6,729 bases of DNA from positions 1 to 6,729 of the forward strand of contig CAMTPG010000147.1 in NCBI GenBank assembly GCA_947074335.1, written 5' to 3'. The notes below the pieces were generated by a model. That model was not told the DNA's origin. It searched no databases and saw nothing but the letters and a program-made list of their open reading frames with translations. Positions 1 to 6,190 of the stretch are shown here, one piece after another (the first letter of the stretch is position 1; each line of letters opens with the position of its first letter). The position numbers and the translations under genes are program-made. The stretch comes from an uncultured Parabacteroides sp. (GTDB lineage Bacteria > Bacteroidota > Bacteroidia > Bacteroidales > Tannerellaceae).

Positions 1-490
1 AGATAGAAACAACAATATTCTTTTTGGATGAAAAAATGAAGATTATTCAACTTTGTATGATTATAATTTCGAAGCAGGTTTGATGGTGTTCCGAATTTTA
101 GATTTCCGGAACAACCGGAATTATTGCTTATTTATACTCTCTGCCAATTTGACATGAATTCGTTCCGGTAAAATAAATGCGGATAAAATCAGTCGGAAAA
201 CCACATTGCCATGAAAAAAAAATGGATTGCCATGCAATTAAAATTCCTTCGGCATCCAATTGTTTTTTCCTTATAAGGCATTTTTTGAAACATGCTCAAC
301 CGGAATTCACAACTGTCATTCTGGCAGCTATAGAGCTTTGGCGATTGTGAAGTTTGGATTAAGAATTATTTTCTGTTTTTAATTATACTGAAGATTATTT
401 TTGTTAAGGATTTCCGGATTAGTTTGTGGCAAATCCATATTTTATCCGGTTACATCTTCTGCAAGAATAAGTGTACATAATTTTACAACA
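1..490. other. AT-rich stretch with no supported gene
   Basis: No reading frame here has a convincing start, length and family signature. On the plus strand, frame 2 is open for 41 codons between TGA at 29-31 and TGA at 155-157. It reads like plausible protein sequence (residues such as YDYNFEAGL), but its first ATG is at 83, leaving 24 codons. It could be the decayed tail of a gene lying to the left. Frame 3 is open from the window edge to TGA at 81-83, so a gene end entering from the left is another option. The rest shows only short A/T runs and seven scattered CCGG tetranucleotides. No tRNA-like or rRNA-like sequence was recognised. Confidence 0.5.
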
Positions 491-531
491 GCAGGATGAG
501 CACGAAGTTATTGCCACCATGCTCATCCTGC
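491..531 (-). terminator. 12-bp perfect hairpin downstream of the LiaF-like gene
   Basis: The arms 491-502 (GCAGGATGAGCA) and 520-531 (TGCTCATCCTGC) are exact reverse complements around a 17-base loop. The hairpin begins 43 bases past the stop codon of the minus-strand gene ending at 575, so it is well placed as its terminator. On the minus strand the following sequence (TGTTGTAAAATT) is only moderately T-rich. On the plus strand it is CTATATTTT. Neither is a classic U-tract and the loop is long, so it could instead be an mRNA 3'-end stabilising structure or a protein-binding dyad. Confidence 0.55.
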
Positions 532-574
532 CTATATTTTATCCGGATATTCGGGTAATGAAACGAAAAAAGTT

Positions 575-1396
575 TTAATTGATGATATTTAAAGTACCGA
601 ATACCATACGTCCTTTAATCACAATCTGATGATGCTGATCAGTTTCGGCCGCTTTTATCCGTTTATCTTCGGCTCCGCCAAAAACAGAAATAACCTGCAT
701 TTGTACATCGCAGTTTGAAGGAATACAGAGCTTAATCGTACCAAAACAACAATCGGTATAAACAAAAGTCTGCCCGGCTTCAAAATGCGTATTTCTTAAA
801 TCGAGTACAGTGCTTCCAAAAACATTGCGCAGACGGGCACCTTTAAATAACCGGCTGTCGGCTTGTTGGCAGACAGAGCTGAAGAGGTTATCTGAATAAA
901 TAAAAGCCTGAGCTGTTGCATCGTTTGTTGATTGAGAAGCTGTTGCAGACGAAACATTTATTCCGGATGCATTTGTTTTATCCGACAAATCGGCATTATT
1001 AAATTCAAAGGAATCAGCAGATTGACAGGCTCTTTTGGGTTTTATCAGCAGAAACAGACCCACAGCAATCAGAAGTACAGGCCACCATCTGTATAAAGCC
1101 GGATAATCAATCGATGAAATGTCGGGTAACAGAAAAAACAGGCCGACGCCCAGCAGGAGCAGACCGCTCCAATTGCGCTTAATAAGCTGATTTACACCAA
1201 TCACAACGCAGATCATTTGCCAGGAGATGATGAGATGAAACCAATAGTCGCTGACCATGTTAAAATTGCGTCCGATAAACATCAGACCTGCTACAATAAA
1301 TACAACGGCAACAGTCAGTGTGTTTAAACTCTGATAACGTGGCACTGTGCGTGAAGAATCGGATGATTCGGAGAAATTAGACGGATTTGTTTTCAT
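575..1396 (-). CDS. LiaF-like multi-pass membrane protein with C-terminal LiaF-type beta domain
   Basis: The predicted protein has 273 residues. After a Ser/Asn-rich N-terminal tail come about four hydrophobic segments near residues 25-42, 51-71, 77-91 and 104-119. A Ser/Thr/Asn-rich linker (about 125-175) leads to a C-terminal domain with the repeating FG pattern of LiaF/DUF2154-type proteins: NVFGSTVLDLRN (191-202), CCFGTIKLCIP (216-226), VFGGAEDKR (238-246) and VFGTLNI (266-271 plus flank). In Firmicutes, LiaF restrains a cell-envelope-stress two-component system. Bacteroidota homologues are mostly uncharacterised, so a role in envelope-stress sensing is inference. No histidine kinase or response regulator is in view. 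I chose ATG at 1396; an in-frame TTG at 1405 would add three residues (M-I-I) but is a poorer start. The gene diverges from its right-hand neighbour across 167 bases, in which I found no exact TAnnTTTG box for it. Confidence 0.75.
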   Translation of the reverse strand: MKTNPSNFSESSDSSRTVPRYQSLNTLTVAVVFIVAGLMFIGRNFNMVSDYWFHLIISWQMICVVIGVNQLIKRNWSGLLLLGVGLFFLLPDISSIDYPALYRWWPVLLIAVGLFLLIKPKRACQSADSFEFNNADLSDKTNASGINVSSATASQSTNDATAQAFIYSDNLFSSVCQQADSRLFKGARLRNVFGSTVLDLRNTHFEAGQTFVYTDCCFGTIKLCIPSNCDVQMQVISVFGGAEDKRIKAAETDQHHQIVIKGRMVFGTLNIIN

Positions 1397-1563
1397 AATA
1401 ATCAAATAATCGTTTAATGAATTAACAAATTAAAGCAAATATTTTGAATTCTGTATGATTTTGTATAAATTCATGGCGATTATCGGCCACCAGAGGAGAG
1501 CACAACCTCGTATACTATTTAAATCAGACATTTCATTGTTAACTCAACTAAAATAATTGCATT

Positions 1564-2049
1564 ATGAAAAAGTTAAACATCAGAATTTCGGTAATCCTGG
1601 TTTTTCTTTTAATTTGTTTTGTGCTTCCGGCACAGGAGTTGCAACAGCAAACCGGACAGGATACGGAGCTTGTTTCGGGTAAAAAGAAGAAAAAAGAGAA
1701 AAAGACAAAGGAGAAGAAGGCAGATTCAAAGAAAGATGAATCAAAAAAGCGGGTGCGTAAGAGTAGCGAATTCACCGCCGAAGAGATTGCTCTTTTGCCT
1801 TGTCAGGATATATACTGTGTGTTGCGACATCTTTCGGGTGTACGGGTAAATGGAAAGAAGATTTCGATCAACGAGGCTTCGTCGATTAATTCGGGAACAG
1901 ATCCGCTGATTATTGTGAACGGTGTGCCGGTAACTTCGGTAGATGATATTGTATCGATACAGGATATTAAAAGTATCAAAGTGGAGAAAACGAGCACAAT
2001 GTATGGTGTGCGCGGAGCAAACGGAGCTTTGATTATCGTAACGAATTAA
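1564..2049 (+). CDS. Secreted stand-alone TonB-receptor plug domain protein
   Basis: This is a 161-residue exported protein. Residues 1-23/24 look like a Sec signal peptide: Lys start, hydrophobic core at 8-21, then LPAQ and likely cleavage around A23-Q24. C18 is preceded by I17, so the lipobox is poor. Residues 40-66 are strongly basic, with 15 lysines and 2 arginines in 27 positions. Residues 70-161 match a SusC/RagA-type plug: DIYCVLRHLSGVRVNG (82-97), SSINSGTDPLIIVNGVPV (106-123), DIKSIKVEK (134-142) and YGVRGANGALIIVT (147-160). In full receptors this segment closes the lumen of a 22-stranded outer-membrane barrel that continues for over 600 residues. Here the gene stops right after the plug and a terminator follows, so there is no barrel. 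Its role is unknown; an adaptor or periplasmic interaction module is conceivable. The call of domain type is firm, the function is not. Confidence 0.85.
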   Translation: MKKLNIRISVILVFLLICFVLPAQELQQQTGQDTELVSGKKKKKEKKTKEKKADSKKDESKKRVRKSSEFTAEEIALLPCQDIYCVLRHLSGVRVNGKKISINEASSINSGTDPLIIVNGVPVTSVDDIVSIQDIKSIKVEKTSTMYGVRGANGALIIVTN

Positions 2050-2122
2050 CGGATGTTAATGTAAATGCGATTTAAAATATATATACTTTAATGCATGAAT
2101 AACAGGTAAGATGCACTATATC

Positions 2123-2159
2123 AACAGAAAAGGATGTACTTTTGGCATCCTTTTCTGTT
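2123..2159. terminator. Strong bidirectional terminator between converging genes
   Basis: Arms 2123-2136 and 2146-2159 form a perfect 14-bp stem (AACAGAAAAGGATG pairing with its complement) around a 9-base loop. The T-rich half, TTTTCTGTTT, directly follows the GC-rich GGATG/CATCC core. Because the stem is symmetrical, a T-rich run follows the core on both strands. It lies 73 bases past the stop of the TonB-plug gene and 35 bases past the stop of the minus-strand type IX plug-family gene, so it can end transcription from both sides. Confidence 0.85.
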
Positions 2160-2194
2160 TAGTTTCAGACTGAAAATTGATTTTACGGCATGTA

Positions 2195-3466
2195 TCAGAA
2201 TACAGACATGGGATTACGCAGGGTAACGGCACCTATCAACCGATCATAACGGGCACCGAACGGGCGATAATAAACGTAGATGCTGTATTCGTTTTGTGTT
2301 TCGTAAAAATTGCCTTCGATGGGGCCGGTCTGACCCACGGTTGAACCATTGGGCACAAACAGATACTGATAGTTGTAACTGCCCTGTTTCAGCAGAATGG
2401 CTTTTTCGTAGCGGTTGGCCTGGCTGTTATAGCTCATCTGGCTGGCAGGCGTAAAGAGATCATATACCAGATCGCCGTTCAGATAGACATCGCCGCCCTG
2501 CAGTTCATCGCACGAGAGCGTGAAATGCACGATAAAATAATCCGACTGATAGGAGGGATTGGTACAGGCACTGCAGTTGATAAAAAAGCGACCGTCCTGA
2601 TCCTGATCGTATTGCCAGACCTGATTATTGCGTTTGTAATCGGTCATCAGCTCTACATTATAATAAGGATTGTGCCAGGTGATATTTTGTACATGCATGC
2701 CCACATATTTATCGCTCAGAAATTCCATACGCCGGTATTCGTTGCCGCCCGGAAAAACCAACTGATTGTTGTAGGCATAAGTTACCTGACTGCCGCTTAT
2801 ATTCATGGGCTGCAGGTTGGTTACCATATTGTCGCGCCGACTATCCTGATACACAAACACTTTCAGATCAGTTTCGGGATAGTTGATGGGAAAGTTAGGA
2901 TAGTTGATGGTGAAATTTACCTGCTGATGGCTTTGATTGGTATCGATATTGGTATTTCCGGTGATGGCACCGTTTACCACTACAACCGGTTCTACGATTG
3001 AGAAACAGGCAGTCATCAAGATCTCATCAGGTGTATTTTCATTGTAAATCTGGATGGCGTAATTACCTGATACCTTAAACTGTACATCGCTGTTTGGCAG
3101 CAACAGCTGATAGTTGGTATAGCTTTGCGTGGTTCCCATCGAGTTGTTGTAATTGTTGATCAGACTGCCCTGAAAACCATTCATATATTCGAGCGGAGTA
3201 AGCATGGATTGTGTCCAGTTGCCGTCGCAGTGAATCACCGAATAGGCATATTGGGTAAATCCGTCGTCGCCCAGCTGATCAAAGCTGATCTGAATCTGTT
3301 TGGGCGTACCAAGCGGAATATAGGGTTCAGAAATAAGCTGACCGGCAACGCCGACCTGCAAAGTTTTGAACTGACTATTCGCCACATTTGTGAAATAGGT
3401 TTGTTGGGCTCCCGCTAAAAATGGAACAACCAAAAACAGTAAAAACAGAAGTTTGTTCACTCGCAT
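2195..3466 (-). CDS. Type IX secretion system plug-family protein (DUF5103)
   Basis: The predicted protein has 423 residues, a typical full length for the family. Residues 1-20 are a clear signal peptide (MRVNKLL..., cleavage after AGA, mature start QQTYF). Recognisable family segments are YSVIHCDGNW (75-84), LPNSDVQFKVSGNY (123-136), FPGGNEYRRMEF (238-249), DGRFFINC (291-298), GDVYLNGDL (325-333), LLKQGSYNYQYLFVPNG (358-374), EYSIYVYYR (393-401) and GARYDRLIG (404-412). An N-terminal beta-sandwich is followed by a C-terminal domain. In the characterised system, a protein of this family plugs the periplasmic side of the SprA translocon in the outer membrane. Homologues also occur in genomes whose type IX system I cannot vouch for, so the exact role here is inferred. 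No sprA, por or gld gene is in the window. It is transcribed divergently from nqrA, with an 18-base or so leader below a TAATTTTG box. Confidence 0.82.
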   Translation of the reverse strand: MRVNKLLFLLFLVVPFLAGAQQTYFTNVANSQFKTLQVGVAGQLISEPYIPLGTPKQIQISFDQLGDDGFTQYAYSVIHCDGNWTQSMLTPLEYMNGFQGSLINNYNNSMGTTQSYTNYQLLLPNSDVQFKVSGNYAIQIYNENTPDEILMTACFSIVEPVVVVNGAITGNTNIDTNQSHQQVNFTINYPNFPINYPETDLKVFVYQDSRRDNMVTNLQPMNISGSQVTYAYNNQLVFPGGNEYRRMEFLSDKYVGMHVQNITWHNPYYNVELMTDYKRNNQVWQYDQDQDGRFFINCSACTNPSYQSDYFIVHFTLSCDELQGGDVYLNGDLVYDLFTPASQMSYNSQANRYEKAILLKQGSYNYQYLFVPNGSTVGQTGPIEGNFYETQNEYSIYVYYRPFGARYDRLIGAVTLRNPMSVF

Positions 3467-3491
3467 AGGTTTAATTTTTGCTTTGTTGTTA

Positions 3492-3499
3492 CAAAATTA
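3492..3499 (-). promoter_or_regulatory. Putative -7 box for the type IX plug-family gene
   Basis: Read on the minus strand this is TAATTTTG, an exact match to the Bacteroidota -7 consensus TAnnTTTG. It sits 25 bases upstream of the ATG at 3466, implying a transcript start near 3485 and a short leader. No clear TTTG at the -33 position was found, so the call rests on one element and its placement. Confidence 0.5.
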
Positions 3500-3522
3500 T
3501 GGAATTAATTCTCTATTTATTT

Positions 3523-3543
3523 CCTATAGGCTGCTTTAAAGCA
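3523..3543. promoter_or_regulatory. Two adjacent perfect palindromes, candidate operator
   Basis: CCTATAGG (3523-3530) and TGCTTTAAAGCA (3532-3543) are both perfect palindromes, separated by one base. They lie between the two divergent -7 boxes and cover the expected -33 region of the nqrA promoter. The 12-bp palindrome ends 12 bases before the nqrA -7 box. Such a position suits a dimeric repressor or activator that could control nqrA and the plug-family gene together. No regulator is identified and the assignment is inference from symmetry and position. Confidence 0.35.
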
Positions 3544-3555
3544 TAAAAAAATGTT

Positions 3556-3563
3556 TACTTTTG
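3556..3563 (+). promoter_or_regulatory. Putative -7 box of the nqr operon
   Basis: TACTTTTG matches TAnnTTTG exactly and is followed by CA, a common start context in Bacteroidota. The expected transcript start is near 3570, giving a leader of about 27 bases before the nqrA ATG at 3597. The -33 element is weak: the nearest candidate is TTTA at 3535-3538, inside the 12-bp palindrome, with a 17-base gap to the -7 box. A further dyad, TTTTGC-A-GCAAAA (3559-3571), overlaps the box and the start site. Confidence 0.65.
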
Positions 3564-3596
3564 CAGCAAAATATATAAAACAATTTTAGTTGTATC

Positions 3597-4943
3597 ATGG
3601 CAAATGTGATTAAGATTAAAAAGGGTTTAGACATTAATCTGAAGGGCAAAGCTTCGGATGTACTGTTAAACGGCGGAAATAGCGATACTTACGCGATCGT
3701 CCCCGATTATTATAACGGTATAATCCCAAAAGTTGTTGTCAAACCGGGTGAAAATGTGAAAGCCGGTTCTGTTCTGATGACAGATAAGAATCGCCCCGAA
3801 ATTAAATTTGTTTCGCCTGTGAGTGGCGAAGTGGTTGCCGTAAATCGTGGAGAGAAACGTAAAGTGCTGAGCGTTGTTGTGAAGCCTGAAGCGAAAATCG
3901 ATTACGTGGATTTTGGCAAAAAGAATGTGTCTTCGATGAAAAGAGAAGAGGTAAAAGAGTCTCTGCAAGAAGCCGGAATGTGGCCTTTTATCAAACAGCG
4001 TCCGTATGATATCGTGGCTCAGCCGGGTGATACGCCGCGCGATATTTTTGTTTCCGGTTTTTATTCTACTCCTTTAGCTCCGAATTTCGATTTTATGCTG
4101 AAAGGTCAGGAGGCAGATTTCCAGACAGGTCTGGATGCACTGGCTAAACTTACCGATGGTAAAGTTTATGTGGGTGTTCGCCCGGGATCGGCTGTTCAGC
4201 CCAAAAATGTAGAGGTGGTAACCGTAGAAGGTCCCCATCCTGCAGGAAATCCGGGTGTACAGATTAATCACATCAGTCCGATCAACAAAGGTGAAACCGT
4301 GTGGGTAGTAAATCCTGCCGACGTAATTATCATGGGTCGTTTGTTTAACAAAGGTATTGCCGATTTTACACGTCTGGTTGCCATGACGGGATCTGAGATG
4401 TCTGAACGCGGTTATATCAAAGCCATTGCAGGTTGCAGCATCGGCAGTCTGGTTGGCAACAAAACCATCAACGATGATCATATCCGTATCATCAGCGGCA
4501 ATGTGCTTACCGGTACAAAAGTGCTGAAAGATGATTATCTGGGTGCTTATGATGTGCAGATTACCGTGATTCCCGAAGGCGATAACATCAACGATTTGTT
4601 TGGCTGGGCTTTACCCGGTTTTGGCAAATTCAGTGTGAGTCATTCTTTCCCGGCCTGGTTTATGGGCAAAAAGAAAGAATGGACTATGGATGCCCGCATT
4701 AAGGGTGGTAAACGTGCCATGATCATGTCGAACGAGTACGATAAAGTATTCCCCATGAATATTTACCCCGAATATCTGCTGAAAGCCATTATCACATTCG
4801 ATATTGACAAAATGGAAAATCTGGGTATTTATGAAGTGGCTCCCGAAGATTTTGCCTTGTGCGAATTTGTGGATACTTCGAAACTGGAGATTCAGAAAAT
4901 TGTGCGCAACGGACTGAACCTGCTCTACAAAGAAATGAATTAA
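3597..4943 (+). CDS. nqrA: Na+-translocating NADH:quinone reductase subunit A
   Basis: NqrA is the peripheral, cofactor-free subunit of the Na+-pumping NADH:quinone oxidoreductase. It sits on the cytoplasmic side of NqrB and contributes to quinone handling. The 448-residue length is normal. Recognisable segments are the N-terminal IKIKKGLDINLKGKA (5-19), a barrel-sandwich domain with VKPGENVKAGSVL (48-60) and SPVSGEVVAVNRG (73-85), GMWPFIKQRPYD (127-138), FVSGFYSTPLAPN (151-163), GPHPAGNPGVQINHI (212-226), DVIIMGRLF (242-250) and a C-terminal NEYDKVFP (379-386). Only two cysteines are present (C280, C422), so there is no CxxCxxC Fe-S signature and this is not the related RnfC. It is the first gene of the operon, behind the TACTTTTG box. 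The next gene starts 23 bases after its stop. The ATG at 3597 fits the family N-terminus. Confidence 0.97.
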   Translation: MANVIKIKKGLDINLKGKASDVLLNGGNSDTYAIVPDYYNGIIPKVVVKPGENVKAGSVLMTDKNRPEIKFVSPVSGEVVAVNRGEKRKVLSVVVKPEAKIDYVDFGKKNVSSMKREEVKESLQEAGMWPFIKQRPYDIVAQPGDTPRDIFVSGFYSTPLAPNFDFMLKGQEADFQTGLDALAKLTDGKVYVGVRPGSAVQPKNVEVVTVEGPHPAGNPGVQINHISPINKGETVWVVNPADVIIMGRLFNKGIADFTRLVAMTGSEMSERGYIKAIAGCSIGSLVGNKTINDDHIRIISGNVLTGTKVLKDDYLGAYDVQITVIPEGDNINDLFGWALPGFGKFSVSHSFPAWFMGKKKEWTMDARIKGGKRAMIMSNEYDKVFPMNIYPEYLLKAIITFDIDKMENLGIYEVAPEDFALCEFVDTSKLEIQKIVRNGLNLLYKEMN

Positions 4944-4966
4944 TAACAATAAAAATATAAAACACA

Positions 4967-6169
4967 TTGAAAGCGTTAAGGAATTGGCTCGACAAAATTA
5001 AGCCTAACTTCGTAGAAGGCGGAAAGCTGGCAATGTTCGAATCTGTATTTGATGGTGTGGAAACATTCTTGTTTGTTCCTAACAAAACCTCAAAATCAGG
5101 CGTTCATATTCACGATTACATTGACTCGAAGCGTACGATGACCATGGTGATCATCGCTTTGTTGCCGGCTTTGCTTTTTGGTATGTATAATGTAGGTTAT
5201 CAGCATAACCTGGCAGTAGGTATACATCCCGGATTCTGGTTAACTTTTATCTATGGTTTTCTGGCGGTTCTGCCTAAAATCATTGTTTCGTATGTTGTTG
5301 GTCTGGGTATCGAGTTTGCGGTAGCTCAGGTTAAAAAGGAGGAAATTCAGGAAGGTTTCCTGGTTTCGGGTATTTTGATCCCCATGATTGTTCCGATCGA
5401 TACACCGCTGTGGATGATTGCTGTGGCTACAGCTTTCGCCGTAATCTTTGCCAAAGAGGTTTTTGGCGGTACCGGATTTAATATATTTAATGTGGCACTG
5501 GTTACACGTGCTTTTCTGTTTTTTGCCTATCCGGCGGCCATGTCGGGCGATCAGGTATTTGTGCGTACAGCTCCGGTACTGGGTCTGGGCGAAGGACATG
5601 TGGTTGATGGTTTCTCGGGCGCAACTCCGCTCGGACAGATTGCCATTGCTCCGAAAGAGCTGATCGATTCGTTTCAGGCTGTTGATGTGATCGGACATCC
5701 GATTACAAGCTGGGATATGTTTCTGGGACTGATTCCGGGATCTATCGGCGAAACTTCTGTGTTGTGTATTCTGATTGGAGCCTTTATCCTGTTGTTTACC
5801 AAGATCGCAAGCTGGAAAACCATGCTGTCGGTTTTTGTGGGTGGTGCAATCATGTCATTGATCTTCAATGCAATCGGCACAACTGTTTCGATGGGCGTAT
5901 CGCCGCTTGATCAGATATTCCTGGGCGGTTTCGCTTTTGGTGCGGTCTTTATGGCTACCGATCCTGTTACTTCGGCTCGTACCGAAACGGGTAAATATAT
6001 TTATGGTTTCCTTGTAGGTGCACTGGCTATCATTATCCGTGCATTGAATCCGGGTTATCCCGAAGGAATGATGCTTGCTATCCTGTTGATGAATGTATTT
6101 GCTCCGCTGATCGATTACTATGTAGTTGAATCGAACATCAATCGTCGTTTAAGAAGAGCAATCAAATAA
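4967..6169 (+). CDS. nqrB: Na+-translocating NADH:quinone reductase subunit B, TTG start
   Basis: NqrB is the large integral-membrane subunit. It carries a covalent FMN and riboflavin, forms much of the Na+ path, and takes part in quinone reduction. The 400-residue product has the family start MKALRNWLDKIKPNF and multiple hydrophobic helices from about residue 57 onward. It also has GFLVSGILIP (130-139), KEVFGGTGFNIFN (163-175), RAFLFFAYPA (181-190) and the flavinylation motif SGAT (217-220), with T220 as the FMN-bearing threonine. E129, D332 (ATDPVTS) and D383 (APLIDYY) appear to match acidic residues implicated in Na+ transport in the Vibrio enzyme; that match is from memory, not a computed alignment. 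The start must be TTG at 4967: an in-frame TAA at 4958-4960 precedes it, and the first ATG (5033) would remove 22 conserved residues. Spacing shows an operon with nqrA and nqrC. Confidence 0.97.
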   Translation: MKALRNWLDKIKPNFVEGGKLAMFESVFDGVETFLFVPNKTSKSGVHIHDYIDSKRTMTMVIIALLPALLFGMYNVGYQHNLAVGIHPGFWLTFIYGFLAVLPKIIVSYVVGLGIEFAVAQVKKEEIQEGFLVSGILIPMIVPIDTPLWMIAVATAFAVIFAKEVFGGTGFNIFNVALVTRAFLFFAYPAAMSGDQVFVRTAPVLGLGEGHVVDGFSGATPLGQIAIAPKELIDSFQAVDVIGHPITSWDMFLGLIPGSIGETSVLCILIGAFILLFTKIASWKTMLSVFVGGAIMSLIFNAIGTTVSMGVSPLDQIFLGGFAFGAVFMATDPVTSARTETGKYIYGFLVGALAIIIRALNPGYPEGMMLAILLMNVFAPLIDYYVVESNINRRLRRAIK

Positions 6170-6190
6170 CTATATAATTGAAGATATATT

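Noticed and set aside
211..276. 21-codon open frame on the plus strand beginning MKKKWIAMQ
   Set aside because: It is very short, opens in a poly-A run, has no promoter or homology I recognise, and lies in a region with no other coding signs.
1406..1563. Promoters for the divergent LiaF-like and TonB-plug genes
   Set aside because: No exact TAnnTTTG was found in a suitable position on either strand; near matches such as CAAATTAA (1426-1433, minus strand) were too weak to list.
1564..1636. Lipoprotein signal at C18 of the TonB-plug protein
   Set aside because: Isoleucine directly before the cysteine breaks the lipobox; the LPAQ-E junction fits signal peptidase I better.
2050..2194. Continuation of the TonB plug gene into a barrel by frameshift
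   Set aside because: The 145 bases after the stop carry no barrel-like frame, and a strong terminator is followed by a gene on the opposite strand.
2525..3001. 158-codon open frame antisense to the type IX plug-family gene
   Set aside because: The opposite strand encodes a full-length protein with strong family motifs; this frame has no recognisable features and is explained as an antisense shadow.
4074..4481. 135-codon minus-strand frame inside nqrA, with similar ones inside nqrB
   Set aside because: These are antisense to highly conserved Nqr genes, are rich in His/Asn/Thr as shadow frames are, and match no family.
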